The notes beneath the pieces are model-generated. The model worked only from the letters and a program-made list of their open reading frames with translations. It was not told the origin of the DNA and did no database searches. The position numbers were made by a program, and so were the translations under genes. From Pseudoalteromonas atlantica (GTDB lineage: Bacteria > Pseudomonadota > Gammaproteobacteria > Enterobacterales > Alteromonadaceae), in NCBI GenBank assembly GCA_007988745.1, contig BJUT01000035.1, positions 1-42,542 on the forward strand: 42,542 nt of DNA, written 5' to 3'. Shown piece by piece: positions 1-9,288 of this stretch; position 1 is the first letter of the stretch, and every line of letters starts with the position of its first letter.

Positions 1-1481
1 TCTTTTGGTGATTCTTTATCAGCTTGTTGATCTAATAGTTCATCAATATCAAAGTCATCATCCTCTTCTTGGGCTAGCTCTTCGCTTAACGCGGCCAACT
101 CATCATTGCTTTCTAAGCTGCTATCTGCGGTAGGTTGCTCAACCTCAGGCAAGTCAATTTCAGGCAGGCTATCGTCCTCATCAAATAAATCGTCTAGGTC
201 GTCACTGCTTAAAATATCGTCCGAATCTTTTGTATCATCTAAATCAAGGTCAATTTCATCATCTTGTTTTTCATCTACAGGTTCATCAAAGCCCTGCTGC
301 ATGAAAACGTCTAACTCGTCCCCTTCACTGCCTTCGTCATCAAAAACAATATCATCACTTAATAGGCTTTCTAATTCGTCTTGATCGAGCAAGTTTTCTG
401 AATCAGAAAATTCATCGTCTAACGCATCATCGAGAGAATCATCAAATGCAATATCCTCCTCTGTCAAAATATCGTTGCTATGATTGTCATCTAGTTGAAT
501 ATCTAAATCATCAAGAGGGTCAGGAATGATTGGATCGTCTAACGCATCATTACTTTGCGGCTCGTCTTCGGTAAAGCTGGGCGTTTGTGGCAGAAAATCA
601 TCGCCATCTTGAGTTTCTTCGTCTTTGTTGGCGCGCTTTCGTAAAAACATCACCACAGCAAAAATAATTAATAACGCAGGAATGGTCATTAATAAAATAA
701 GCACAAGTGGGTTAGACATTAAAGCGCCTAGGTCAAAAGGTTCTTCTTTTGGTACTTCTTGCACTTTTTGCTGAGCTATTATTTCGTTTTGTTTTTCTAT
801 TAGCTCTTTTAGCTGTTTTTGAATTTCGCTGTCTTGGCCTAGCTGTTCTTTTACATTGGCGAGCTCTTTTGAAATACCCGACAATTGTTTTTTGAGATTA
901 TTATTCTCAGCTAATATTTCTTCTACATTATTAACCGAGCTTTTAAATTGCTGCTGCAGCTCTACAAGCTTATTACCTTGCTGCGTTTTTATTTCATTTA
1001 ATTCTTTTTGAATTTCTTTTTTAGCGTCGTCAACATCGGCTTTACGAGCTTGTGTTACTTTAGTTTGCGCGGCGTTAATTTCACTGGTGGTTAGTGTGCC
1101 ATTTTTCTTTTTTTCCCACAGCGCGTCATCTTGCTCTGAGCGTTGTTTAGCAAGCTGTGGATTTACGCGTCTAATTTCCGCTAAGGTGGGTATTTTTAAA
1201 TATGCACCACTTTGCATGTGGTTTAGGTTTTGTTCTAAAAAAGAATTAGGGTTTTTGTTATACAAGGCCTGCATAACTTGGTAGATACTAACTGAGTTAT
1301 CTGGGCGTACTTTGGCAGCAATACGCCATAGTGTATCGGTTGGCTTTATAGGCCCTATTGATCGCCCTTGCGCACCATAGTCAGCGCCTTTTGGCCCCTT
1401 TAATTGGGTGCTGTCTTGAGAGTAAATTGGAGTTACTACCAATGCAGACGCTAATATAATAAGTGAAGCTAAACCGCGCAT
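1..1481 (-). CDS. fimV: FimV-family polar hub protein, C-terminus cut off by window edge
   Basis: The frame is open from an ATG at 1481 to the window edge, about 493 residues, so the C-terminal domain is missing. Residues 1-21 look like a signal peptide. Residues about 43-103 hold a LysM-like peptidoglycan-binding region, ending in a conserved-looking YLKIPTL stretch. A long coiled coil follows (about 130-240), then one membrane helix (about 258-280), a basic stop RKR, and a very acidic cytoplasmic tail rich in D, E and S with many DDL/DLDD units. This order is that of FimV/TspA/HubP proteins, which in Pseudomonas and Vibrio mark the cell pole and support type IV pili, twitching and flagellar placement. 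An AAAGGAT ribosome site precedes the ATG. Position downstream of asd is usual for gammaproteobacteria. The pilus genes at 20-29 kb are a plausible functional partner (inference). Confidence 0.9.
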   Translation of the reverse strand, partial: MRGLASLIILASALVVTPIYSQDSTQLKGPKGADYGAQGRSIGPIKPTDTLWRIAAKVRPDNSVSIYQVMQALYNKNPNSFLEQNLNHMQSGAYLKIPTLAEIRRVNPQLAKQRSEQDDALWEKKKNGTLTTSEINAAQTKVTQARKADVDDAKKEIQKELNEIKTQQGNKLVELQQQFKSSVNNVEEILAENNNLKKQLSGISKELANVKEQLGQDSEIQKQLKELIEKQNEIIAQQKVQEVPKEEPFDLGALMSNPLVLILLMTIPALLIIFAVVMFLRKRANKDEETQDGDDFLPQTPSFTEDEPQSNDALDDPIIPDPLDDLDIQLDDNHSNDILTEEDIAFDDSLDDALDDEFSDSENLLDQDELESLLSDDIVFDDEGSEGDELDVFMQQGFDEPVDEKQDDEIDLDLDDTKDSDDILSSDDLDDLFDEDDSLPEIDLPEVEQPTADSSLESNDELAALSEELAQEEDDDFDIDELLDQQADKESPK

Positions 1482-1833
1482 GCTGATCCTTTAATGTGTA
1501 AATGTTAAATGCTTTGCTATTTATTTAGCTGCTCAACATTAATTATTCTTGCCGTAACCAGCCAAATAGCTGATCTACATTTGTTATTACAATCTATTTT
1601 TATTGCAAGCTCTATTCCAGTTACAAACTATAAACCAGTTGCGGCCTAATATCCATTGCAACGCTTTGAAAATAAATACCTTAAAACTTTATTCTTAATA
1701 CTATTTTATCGTGATAGATCAAGGCGTTTAGTTTAGTAGCAACGCTAAGCGGCAATAATTTGGCTCCCTTAAATACAAAAGCGGCAAACTATAAAAGTTT
1801 GCCGCTTAATTTACACACAATATTAGCGGGTAT
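1482..1833. other. Intergenic region between fimV and asd
   Basis: About 350 AT-rich bases without a convincing gene. It contains the hairpin terminator of asd near its right end and must contain the fimV promoter, although I could not pick a clear -35/-10 pair. No repeat or RNA gene was recognised. Confidence 0.5.
1779..1807 (-). terminator. Rho-independent terminator of asd
   Basis: A perfect 12-bp stem (AAGCGGCAAACT pairing with AGTTTGCCGCTT) with a five-base loop lies just past the asd stop. On the minus strand it is followed by a T-rich stretch (TTTTGTATTT). Confidence 0.8.
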
Positions 1834-2850
1834 TTATAAGTAGTTAGCGATTAACTCTTCCGCTATTTGCACACTATTAGTGGCAGCCCCTTTGCGGGTG
1901 TTATCACTTACAACCCACATATTTAAACCATGAGGGTGCGAAATATCGGCGCGTAAGCGGCCAACGTAAACTGTATCATTACCACTAGCGTCTGAAACCG
2001 CGGTTGGGTAATCGCCCTCATCTTCAATAAGCTCGACTCCTGGGGCATCATTTAAAAGCTGTTTAACGTGTTCAAAGTCATACGGCATGCGTGTTTCAAT
2101 GTTGATTGACTCAGAGTGGCCAAAAAATACAGGTACACGTACACAGGTTGGGTTAACAGCAATAGTGGTATCGCCCAAAATTTTATGCGTCTCGTTTACC
2201 ATTTTCATTTCTTCGCGCGTGTAGCCGTTATCTTCAAAGGTATCTATTTGAGGAATAACGTTAAATGCAATTTGCTTAGGAAAAATTTCGTTTTCCATTG
2301 GGCGAGCATTCATTAAATTAGCTGTTTGCTTTGCTAATTCATCTACGGCTTCTTTGCCTGCACCAGATACGGCTTGGTATGTAGATACATTAATGCGGTC
2401 AATACCGTAGGCGTCGTAAATTGGTTTAAGCGCTAGCATCATTTGAATAGTAGAGCAGTTAGGGTTTGCAATAATATTGCGGTTTCTAAAGTCTTCAAGG
2501 CTTGCTGCATTAACTTCTGGTACCACTAGCGGTACTTCAAAATCATTTCTAAAATGTGACGTGTTATCAATTACAACACAGCCCGCATCGGCTGCAATTG
2601 GCGCGTATTTTTCTGATACACTGCCACCAGCTGAAAACAAACCTATGTGTGCTTGGCTAAAGTCAAAGCCTTCTACGTCTTGTACTTCAATGGTTTCACC
2701 ACGAAACTTTATGTCTTCACCTGCGCTGCGGCTACTGGCTAGTAAAAAAAGTTGGTCTACCGGAAATTTACGATCTTCCAGGGTTTCAATAATTTGACGA
2801 CCTACTAAGCCTGTAGCGCCAAGTACAGCAACGTTATATTTTTGCGACAT
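1834..2850 (-). CDS. asd: Aspartate-semialdehyde dehydrogenase
   Basis: Makes L-aspartate-4-semialdehyde from aspartyl phosphate with NADPH, the branch point for lysine/diaminopimelate, methionine and threonine. The 338-residue protein begins with the nucleotide-binding motif GATGLVGRQI (residues 11-20). The catalytic cysteine is Cys132 in NPNCSTIQM and the catalytic histidine is His245 in VPVFFGHSES. The intact cysteine separates it from the Usg homologue of E. coli, which has lost it. Length fits the shorter Vibrio/Gram-positive-like Asd type. It lies 45 bases past the pdxB stop, so the two may be cotranscribed, and has its own strong terminator. No lysine riboswitch is possible in so short a spacer. 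Confidence 0.95.
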   Translation of the reverse strand: MSQKYNVAVLGATGLVGRQIIETLEDRKFPVDQLFLLASSRSAGEDIKFRGETIEVQDVEGFDFSQAHIGLFSAGGSVSEKYAPIAADAGCVVIDNTSHFRNDFEVPLVVPEVNAASLEDFRNRNIIANPNCSTIQMMLALKPIYDAYGIDRINVSTYQAVSGAGKEAVDELAKQTANLMNARPMENEIFPKQIAFNVIPQIDTFEDNGYTREEMKMVNETHKILGDTTIAVNPTCVRVPVFFGHSESINIETRMPYDFEHVKQLLNDAPGVELIEDEGDYPTAVSDASGNDTVYVGRLRADISHPHGLNMWVVSDNTRKGAATNSVQIAEELIANYL

Positions 2851-2895
2851 ATTTTATCCTCTTTAAGCAGTGTTAAAACAACACTACTAGTTAAA

Positions 2896-4017
2896 TTAGT
2901 TTGCGGTGTTAAAGCCAAGCTGAGCGAGTGCATCTGTATGCTGTGCACTCCCTTTTACCGTTAAAGTGCTAAACTCACGCCTTACAGGGTAGTTTTTACG
3001 TAAACTATCAAACCCGTCTTTTGCTAAGTTGCGCAGCAAAATGCCATCATCACGGCGTACGTCGTAAATTAAATGCACTAAACGCGCAATATCAGCCTCA
3101 GTAAAGCTGCTTTGTAAACTTAGGCTTGTAACAGCAGGTTGTGGTAAAAAATCAGCGAGAGATTTTTCTGCGGTTACGCCTTCTAATTTACACAATGCTT
3201 GGTACAGCATTTGTGTGCCGCGGGCTTTTCCTTCAAGGGTATGGCCGGCAATGTGCACGCTGGCATAGCGCACATGATCAAGCAATGGAATTAAAATGTT
3301 AGGCTCGTTTTCCCAAACATCCAAAACCAAATCTAAGTCTGCCCCTTGCTCCATAACCGATAACAAAGCTTGATTATCAATTACTTCTCCGCGGCTCGCA
3401 TTTATAACTGCTAACCCAGGCTTTAACGCTTTAAGGCGTTTTTCATCAATTAAATGATGCGTTTTGTGCTCACCGGTTTTAATCAGCGGTACATGAAAGG
3501 TAACCGCATCTACGCGCTCAAGTAGTTCGTCAAGCTCAACATGCTCGGCTAATAAGCCCTGCTCATGTTTAATTGGGTCACATAATAAAACATCAACATT
3601 AAGTGCTTTTAGTTTTTGTGCTAAACAGCTGCCAATGTTACCCACCCCAACAATACCTATTGTTTGACCACTTAAAGGGGCTGCGTTTTCTTGGCTTAAG
3701 GCAAACAAGCTACTTATTACATACTCAGCCACCGCCACTGCATTGCAACCTGGGGCACTACTAAAGGCAATGCCTTTATCGTTTAGTAACTGTGTATCTA
3801 TATGATCAACACCAATAGTGGCGGTACCTACAAAGCTTAATTTATTAGCGTGGGCAAGCAAGTCACTGTTTACTTTAGTAACCGAACGCGTAAGTAATAC
3901 ATCAACATCAATTAACGCATCGGGTGTTAAGTTTCGTCCATCAAAGCGCGTTACCTCACCAAAGTCTGCAAAATACTGCTCAACTAAAGGCATGTTTTGA
4001 TCGGCAAGAATCTTCAT
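2896..4017 (-). CDS. pdxB: Erythronate-4-phosphate dehydrogenase
   Basis: Second step of the DXP-dependent pyridoxal phosphate pathway: NAD-dependent oxidation of 4-phosphoerythronate in the cytosol. I start it at the ATG at 4017 (MKILADQNMP), giving 373 residues, close to the E. coli protein. The frame is open 20 codons further to 4077, but that extension has no family resemblance and runs into the terminator region. The Rossmann motif is GIVGVGNIGS (about residues 121-130). Catalytic Arg209 (ASRGE), Glu238 (ENEP) and His255 (HIAGHT) are all present. The C-terminal part carries the PdxB-specific dimerisation domain. A terminator at 4081-4106 separates it from fabB, so a promoter of its own close to the start is expected. 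Confidence 0.93.
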   Translation of the reverse strand: MKILADQNMPLVEQYFADFGEVTRFDGRNLTPDALIDVDVLLTRSVTKVNSDLLAHANKLSFVGTATIGVDHIDTQLLNDKGIAFSSAPGCNAVAVAEYVISSLFALSQENAAPLSGQTIGIVGVGNIGSCLAQKLKALNVDVLLCDPIKHEQGLLAEHVELDELLERVDAVTFHVPLIKTGEHKTHHLIDEKRLKALKPGLAVINASRGEVIDNQALLSVMEQGADLDLVLDVWENEPNILIPLLDHVRYASVHIAGHTLEGKARGTQMLYQALCKLEGVTAEKSLADFLPQPAVTSLSLQSSFTEADIARLVHLIYDVRRDDGILLRNLAKDGFDSLRKNYPVRREFSTLTVKGSAQHTDALAQLGFNTAN

Positions 4018-4080
4018 TGGGGAGTCCGTATGGCAAAATGAGGCGCTATTGTAACGAACAACCGAGCCATTACACAAACT

Positions 4081-4106
4081 AAAAAGCCGAGCAATGCTCG
4101 GCTTTT
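4081..4106 (-). terminator. Rho-independent terminator of fabB
   Basis: AAAAGCCGAGC and GCTCGGCTTTT form a nearly perfect stem around a two-base loop, with T or A runs on both sides. It lies 23 bases past the fabB stop on the minus strand and should end the fabB message before pdxB. Confidence 0.85.
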
Positions 4107-4129
4107 AATCACTATAAAGAGAAAACGAA

Positions 4130-5344
4130 TTAACCTTTATATTTGCTCATAACTAATGTGGCGTTTGTACCACCAAAACCAAAGCTATTAGACATAACAG
4201 TATTAAGCTGTGCATCACGGCGCTCAGTTACAATGTTAAGGCCTTGTGCTTGCTCATCTAGCTCATCAACGTTAATAGATGGCGCTACAAAGTCGTTTTC
4301 CATCATTAAAATTGAGAAAATAGCTTCGTGAACACCCGCAGCACCTAGTGCGTGACCCGTTAATGATTTAGTCGCACTAATAAGCGGTGAGTTACCACCA
4401 AACACTTCTTGAATAGCGCCTAGCTCTTTAACATCGCCTACTGGCGTAGAGGTACCGTGCGTGTTTAAGTAATCAATTGGAGTATCAACGCCTTGCATTG
4501 CTTGGCGCATACAGCGTACTGCGCCTTCACCTGAAGGTGCTACCATGTCGTAGCCATCAGATGTAGCACCGTAGCCTACAATTTCTGCGTAAATATGTGC
4601 GCCACGAGCAAGTGCATGCTCAAGCTCTTCTACTACAACAATACCGCCACCAGCAGAAATAACAAAACCATCGCGGTTTGCATCGTACGTACGAGATGCT
4701 TTTTCTGGTGTTTCGTTATATTTGGTAGATAACGCGCCCATTGCGTCAAATTCCATTGCAAGAGTCCAGTGGAGCTCTTCACCACCACCGGCAAAAATAA
4801 CATCCTGCTTGCCTAATTGAATTTGCTCAACAGCGTGGCCAATACAATGTGCAGATGTTGCACACGCAGAGCTTATAGAATAGTTAACGCCTTTAATTTT
4901 AAATGGCGTGGCTAAACAAGCCGATGTCGTGCTTGCCATCGTACGCGGAACCATATAAGGACCTACACGCTTTACGCCTTTTTCGCGCAAAATATCGGCC
5001 GCTTCTACTTGCCACTTTGAAGAGCCACCACCTGAGCCTACTAATAAACCCGTGCGCTCATTAGATACTTGCTCATCTGATAAGCCAGCATCTTCAATTG
5101 CTTGCTTCATAGAAATATAAGAGTAAGCAGCAGCATCACCCATAAAGCGCATTGCTTTACGGTCTACGTGTTCTTTAACATCAATATCAATTTTGCCCGA
5201 TACATTACTGCGTAACTTATAATCGGCAAATTCTTGGTTAAAAGCGATGCCGCTTCTGCCAGATTTTAACGACTCTAATACTTCTTGTTTGTTATTACCG
5301 ATGCTTGATACAACACCGATACCCGTAATTACGGCTCTTCTCAT
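4130..5344 (-). CDS. fabB: 3-oxoacyl-[acyl-carrier-protein] synthase I
   Basis: Condenses malonyl-ACP with acyl-ACP in fatty acid elongation and is the isozyme needed for unsaturated chains. The 404-residue protein has the thiolase-fold Cys-His-His triad: Cys161 in SSACATSAH, His296 in [11 protein letters not shown] and His331 in [10 protein letters not shown], with Lys326 in ATKSLTG. Length and motif spacing match E. coli FabB (406 residues) better than FabF. The ribosome site TAAGGGAA lies 8 bases before the ATG. A FabR-like palindrome about 75 bases upstream supports FabB rather than FabF and suggests control by unsaturated fatty acid supply. Confidence 0.95.
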   Translation of the reverse strand: MRRAVITGIGVVSSIGNNKQEVLESLKSGRSGIAFNQEFADYKLRSNVSGKIDIDVKEHVDRKAMRFMGDAAAYSYISMKQAIEDAGLSDEQVSNERTGLLVGSGGGSSKWQVEAADILREKGVKRVGPYMVPRTMASTTSACLATPFKIKGVNYSISSACATSAHCIGHAVEQIQLGKQDVIFAGGGEELHWTLAMEFDAMGALSTKYNETPEKASRTYDANRDGFVISAGGGIVVVEELEHALARGAHIYAEIVGYGATSDGYDMVAPSGEGAVRCMRQAMQGVDTPIDYLNTHGTSTPVGDVKELGAIQEVFGGNSPLISATKSLTGHALGAAGVHEAIFSILMMENDFVAPSINVDELDEQAQGLNIVTERRDAQLNTVMSNSFGFGGTNATLVMSKYKG

Positions 5345-5419
5345 GGGTAATTCCCTTAGCTTGATACTAAATTACTGTGTATTTTACGCTGTTTTTAGGT
5401 GTTAAGTGGTCAGCTTTCT

Positions 5420-5437
5420 AGCGTACACCTGTACTCT
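5420..5437. promoter_or_regulatory. FabR-like operator upstream of fabB
   Basis: AGCGTACACCTGTACTCT is an imperfect palindrome: seven of nine base pairs match. Its left half AGCGTACA is the half-site I know from FabR (YijC) operators in front of fabA and fabB in enteric bacteria. It sits in the 181-base spacer shared by fabB and mnmC, 76 bases upstream of the fabB start. The role is inferred from motif and position. Confidence 0.65.
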
Positions 5438-5525
5438 GAATTTAATAGCTTATAAATAACGCCAGACTATTTCAAAGAAAACCCGTAAAATAATTAAAAA
5501 ATACTGTCTAAAAATTTAATAAGTC

Positions 5526-7535
5526 ATGATAAAAAACGCCCAAATACACTTTAATGAAGTAGGCACACCGGTAGCCGATAACTTTGACGATGTTTATTTT
5601 TCTAATGACGACGGCCTTGCTGAATCGCATTACGTGTTTTATCAACAAAACAATATAGAGGCGCGGTTACAAAATCATGACCAAACGCATTTTGTTATTG
5701 CCGAAACCGGTTTTGGTACTGGTTTAAACTTTTTAAATGCATGGCAACACTTTAATGACCACCTTGCCAATCAACAAGTTCAAAATCAAGTAGACAAACG
5801 GGTTAAGCGATTGCATTTTATTTCGTTTGAAAAATACCCGCTTAATGCTGATGATCTAAAAAAAGCACTGCAAGCGTGGCCAACATTAAACAAGCTCAGT
5901 GATGAATTAATAACACATTACCCTATAAATTTAGGCGGCTGTCATCGCATAGAATTTAATAACGGCCAAGTTATTCTTGATTTGTATTTTGGCGACGTGC
6001 TTGATTCAATAAATGCAATGAGCTACCCGCAATCAGGGGTGGTCGATGCGTGGTTTTTAGATGGCTTTGCACCAAGTAAAAACCCTGACATGTGGCAACA
6101 AAGTGTGTTTAATGCCATGGTTGATATATCGCGCAAGCATGCAACACTTGCCACATTTACCGCTGCAGGTTTTGTACGCCGAGGCTTAACAGCTGCAGGC
6201 TTTAGCATGCAAAAAGCGAAAGGCTTTGGCCGTAAACGCGAAATGCTGATAGGCCAATTAGCACACGCTAATAGTGCACAGTCATCACCCCCGTACTTTG
6301 AACAACCCCCTGCCAAGCTAGAGCATGTTGCTGTAATTGGCGGCGGGATTGCGAGTAGCTGTATTTTGCACAGTTTGGCTAAGCGTGGCATTAAAAGTAG
6401 CCTATTTTGCCAAGATGAAAAACCAGCTATGGGTGCTTCACATAACGTACAAGGCGCGGTTTACCCCCATCTGCAAGCTAAAAACTCACCTCATAGTGAA
6501 TTATTTGCGAACAGTTTTTTATACGCTAAACGCAGTTACCAGCAACTACTAAAAAACGGCTTTAATTTTGATTATAGCTGGTGCGGTGTGCTGCAACATG
6601 CGGTAAAAAAGCCTCTTGCCGATAAACATCAAAACTTAGAACAAAAACAGTTATGGCCTCAAGCCTTAATGCGCAATGTAACTGTAGAGCAAGGAGATAA
6701 ACTGGCAGGCGTAAAAACCGGCTACTCCGGCGTTTATTTTGAGCAAGGCGGTTGGGTAAACCCACCCCAGCTAGTTGAGGCAATGCTAAAAGCAGCCAAT
6801 AGCCTTAACCCTATTAATAGCTATTTTAATTGCCATATACAGCAACTTACTAAAACCGATGCAGGCTGGTATTTAACCCACAAGCATACCCAATATGGCC
6901 CTTTTAGTGATGTAATAATATGTGCAGGTGAGCATAGCGATGCGTTTGAACAAACAAACGCATTACCTATTGTAGGGGTGCGTGGTCAAGTATCGCATAT
7001 TCAAGCGAGTGAACAATCTAAGCAGCTTAAAACCGTGTTGTGCCATAAAGGATATTTTACACCCGCCTATTTAGGTAAGCACTGTATGGGCGCTACATTT
7101 GAAAAAAACACAAAAAGTCGCGCCGTTACAGAAAAAGACAACCAGCTAAACCACGAGCAATTACTTAGCTTTTACCATCAAAGCGACTTTGCCACCACAT
7201 TAGGTGACATTACCTGTGCTAAAGCAGCTGTGCGCTGCACATTTATAGATCACTTGCCAATGGCAGGACAATGGTGTGAGCAAAGCGATTACAGCACCGC
7301 CTTTGCTAATTTACGCCTAGGTAAACGCTATCAATACTCACCTCTATGCAAGCCACAACAAGGCTTACATATTTTTACCGGATTTGGAGCGCGCGCATTA
7401 TGCAGCGCACCGATATTAAGCGAGCACTTTATTAGCACGTTAAATAATGAACCACGCCCACTCAGCGAGCGTGTAAGCCAGGCCATTCACCCTGCGCGGT
7501 TTATAGTGCGTGATTTAATACGAAATAAAATTTAA
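5526..7535 (+). CDS. mnmC: Bifunctional tRNA mnm5s2U34 synthesis protein MnmC
   Basis: Carries out the last two steps of 5-methylaminomethyl-2-thiouridine formation at the tRNA wobble base. The 669-residue protein has an N-terminal methyltransferase domain (about residues 1-245) with the SAM motif IAETGFGTGLNFL (58-70) and the family signature WFLDGFAPSKNPDMW. A C-terminal FAD-dependent oxidase domain starts near residue 266 with the dinucleotide motif VIGGGIASS and ends with FTGFGARALCSAP. This fused order is the normal one in gammaproteobacteria, and the length matches E. coli (about 668). It diverges from fabB, as in E. coli and Vibrio. No clear terminator follows; a repeat begins 48 bases past the stop. 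Confidence 0.95.
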   Translation: MIKNAQIHFNEVGTPVADNFDDVYFSNDDGLAESHYVFYQQNNIEARLQNHDQTHFVIAETGFGTGLNFLNAWQHFNDHLANQQVQNQVDKRVKRLHFISFEKYPLNADDLKKALQAWPTLNKLSDELITHYPINLGGCHRIEFNNGQVILDLYFGDVLDSINAMSYPQSGVVDAWFLDGFAPSKNPDMWQQSVFNAMVDISRKHATLATFTAAGFVRRGLTAAGFSMQKAKGFGRKREMLIGQLAHANSAQSSPPYFEQPPAKLEHVAVIGGGIASSCILHSLAKRGIKSSLFCQDEKPAMGASHNVQGAVYPHLQAKNSPHSELFANSFLYAKRSYQQLLKNGFNFDYSWCGVLQHAVKKPLADKHQNLEQKQLWPQALMRNVTVEQGDKLAGVKTGYSGVYFEQGGWVNPPQLVEAMLKAANSLNPINSYFNCHIQQLTKTDAGWYLTHKHTQYGPFSDVIICAGEHSDAFEQTNALPIVGVRGQVSHIQASEQSKQLKTVLCHKGYFTPAYLGKHCMGATFEKNTKSRAVTEKDNQLNHEQLLSFYHQSDFATTLGDITCAKAAVRCTFIDHLPMAGQWCEQSDYSTAFANLRLGKRYQYSPLCKPQQGLHIFTGFGARALCSAPILSEHFISTLNNEPRPLSERVSQAIHPARFIVRDLIRNKI

Positions 7536-7583
7536 ATGACATCATTCATTTTTTGCGTAAAATAATAACTATAAAAGGAATTT

Positions 7584-7745
7584 ATACCAATCCGCTTAAT
7601 TAAGTGATCAATTTTGAGGCTGGAAAAACCTGTTGATGGCTAAGAAAAAAGTTCGCTATTTAGTTGTTCTAAATAAAAATTTTTTAAAACAGGTAACGAC
7701 ACGGTTAGCACCGCAAAATGATTAAGTATTATTGCGCAATGGTAT
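7584..7745. repeat. MITE-like repeat, copy 1 (about 160 bp)
   Basis: A non-coding block that starts with ATACCAATCCGCTTAATTAA and ends with TATTATTGCGCAATGGTAT, so its ends are short imperfect inverted repeats (ATACCA/TGGTAT). It shares ordered blocks with 19704-19860: AATTAAGT, TTTGAGG, GCTATTTAG, a GG-TTAGC-CC core and TTAA-TATTATTGC before the right end. The two copies have clearly diverged. Shape, size and place between genes fit a non-autonomous transposon relic. Confidence 0.6.
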
Positions 7746-7804
7746 TATATAACCAATGCGCACCATATGTATGAATGCGGATGGGTATCAATAAAAGGAT
7801 AACA

Positions 7805-8128
7805 ATGAAAGCTTTAACTTGTGCTGTAATATTACTCGCCGCTATATCGTTTAACACATTTAGCCAAGACGTAACCGCCATCCCCTTACCTGAAGAATTC
7901 ATCACCACCATGGATGTAACTGGCGAATACCCGCTGGTTAGAACAGGGTATTTAGCTGCTTCTATTGATGCTATTTCTAAATTTTATCAGCAGGCCCTTG
8001 GTGATCCCATTAACAGCAAAGGCGATAATAACTACCGCACCCTTTACTATAACTACCAAAACCATGCTGTTCGCATCAGTTTATACCATCATAATTATGT
8101 TACCGAAGTCAGCATAATGATTGAATAA
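7805..8128 (+). CDS. Small exported protein of unknown function
   Basis: I chose the ATG at 7805, which has AAAAGGA just upstream; an in-frame ATG at 7775 adds ten residues and hides the signal peptide. The 107-residue product begins MKALTCAVILLAAISFNTFS, a typical signal peptide with probable cleavage around residues 20-21, and leaves a mature domain of about 87 residues with many Tyr and Asn and no cysteine. I do not recognise the family. It stands alone: the repeat at 7584-7745 is upstream and 169 unremarkable bases follow. It is probably periplasmic. Confidence 0.65.
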   Translation: MKALTCAVILLAAISFNTFSQDVTAIPLPEEFITTMDVTGEYPLVRTGYLAASIDAISKFYQQALGDPINSKGDNNYRTLYYNYQNHAVRISLYHHNYVTEVSIMIE

Positions 8129-8297
8129 ACACAGTAAAAAGCGGCTAATTTTCATGCTCAGTTCAGACTCAATTTTTATTTACTTTTAAATAACCACTTT
8201 GTAGAGAAAAACAGCGTTTTACCCTTTAAAAACGAATGCCTACCCCAAGGTCTATTTGTACTAAATACCTTTACACTAAATTGAGAAGGAATTAATT

Positions 8298-8933
8298 ATG
8301 AGTAAGACCCTAATTATTGGCGCTAGCGGACAAATTGGTAAAATGGCAACCAAGTTGCTTTTAAACAATGAGCAAAATGTATCTGCATTAGTGCGTGATA
8401 AAAGTAAGTTAGATGATTTAGATAGTCCATTTTTAACCATTGTGGAGCAAGATCTCGAAGAAGATTTTTCTGGTGCGTTAAAAGATTGCGATCAAGTTAT
8501 TTTTGCTGCTGGCTCTGGCGGAAGTACAGGCACAGACAAAACCGTGCTTATTGATTTATGGGCAGCCACCAAAGCAGCAACGTATGCTAAAGAGCATGGC
8601 GTAAAGCATTTTATTATGATTAGCTCTATTGGCGCTGACGATCCAGACTCAATAGAAAGTGACTTAAAACCTTACTTAGTTGCCAAACATATGGCCGATG
8701 AGCACCTTATCAACAGTGGCTTAAACTACACCATAGTGCGCCCTGGTGGGCTGACCGATGAAAGCGCCTCAATGAAAGTAACCACCGAGCGTCCAAACGA
8801 TCGTTCTAAAGCTAAAATTAGCCGCGAAAACGTTGCCAATGCCCTATTACATATTGCTACTAACGCATTTAATGGCAACCGTGTTTTTGAACTATTTGAC
8901 GGCGAAACGCCCATTAAAGCAGCTGTAAAATAA
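8298..8933 (+). CDS. NAD(P)-binding atypical SDR family protein
   Basis: A 211-residue cytosolic protein with the N-terminal dinucleotide-binding motif GASGQIGKMA (residues 8-17), a strand ending in HFIMISSIGADDP and a later YLVAKHMADEHL helix with the SDR lysine. Length and motifs fit the atypical SDR5 group (YwnB-like NAD(P)H-binding proteins). The usual YxxxK catalytic tyrosine is in YLVAK, so an oxidoreductase activity is possible, but the substrate is unknown. Its ribosome site is GAGAAGGA before the ATG. It is a single gene followed by a hairpin at 8942-8975. Confidence 0.8.
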   Translation: MSKTLIIGASGQIGKMATKLLLNNEQNVSALVRDKSKLDDLDSPFLTIVEQDLEEDFSGALKDCDQVIFAAGSGGSTGTDKTVLIDLWAATKAATYAKEHGVKHFIMISSIGADDPDSIESDLKPYLVAKHMADEHLINSGLNYTIVRPGGLTDESASMKVTTERPNDRSKAKISRENVANALLHIATNAFNGNRVFELFDGETPIKAAVK

Positions 8934-9288
8934 ACACTCTGGTTGCCCTTTGTAAATCCCCTTGCAAAGGGCAACGTATTTAAATGCTAAATCGCACGCG
9001 CCCTCCCTTGCTTCACTATATTTATTAAATGTAAACAACACGTTTAAATCGCTTTATAAAAGCCTACACACCGCGTTCCTAATAAAACAACATGAAAAAC
9101 AAGCACTTCCACTAAAATCACCGAAAAACAATGCGTTAAAAACTCAACAGAGTAAATTTTGTTCAGGCTTTTTTACTAGTTTAATAAGGTTAAATACTAG
9201 AAACCCCTTATTTTATCTGGTAAATTAACAGCGTGTTAAAACAATAATAAAAATTCCTCAATGGAAGTTGCACGAATAAGGACATAGC
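8934..9288. other. Intergenic region after the SDR gene
   Basis: About 355 AT-rich bases. Beyond a hairpin at 8942-8975 and the AAGGA ribosome site of the next gene I see nothing firm. An 88-codon frame (8962-9228) has no ribosome site and no protein-like pattern. Confidence 0.45.
8942..8975 (+). terminator. Possible terminator after the SDR gene
   Basis: A perfect 11-bp stem, GTTGCCCTTTG with CAAAGGGCAAC, around a 12-base loop, 8 bases past the stop. The following bases (GTATTTAAAT) are only weakly T-rich, so termination efficiency is uncertain. Confidence 0.5.

Noticed and set aside
106..384. Ser-rich 92-codon frame at the left end
   Set aside because: It is the antisense of the Asp/Glu-rich fimV tail (GAT/GAA codons read as serine-rich), not a gene.
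1834..2850. Annotation of asd as the non-catalytic usg homologue
   Set aside because: Catalytic Cys132 and His245 are both present.
2851..2895. Lysine riboswitch in front of asd
   Set aside because: The spacer to pdxB has only 45 bases and no such structure.
4018..4077. Longer pdxB start 20 codons upstream
   Set aside because: The added residues do not resemble PdxB, and the protein from 4017 already starts at the family's usual position.
8962..9228. 88-codon frame in the spacer after the SDR gene
   Set aside because: No ribosome site, no domain or signal pattern, and it begins inside a hairpin stem.
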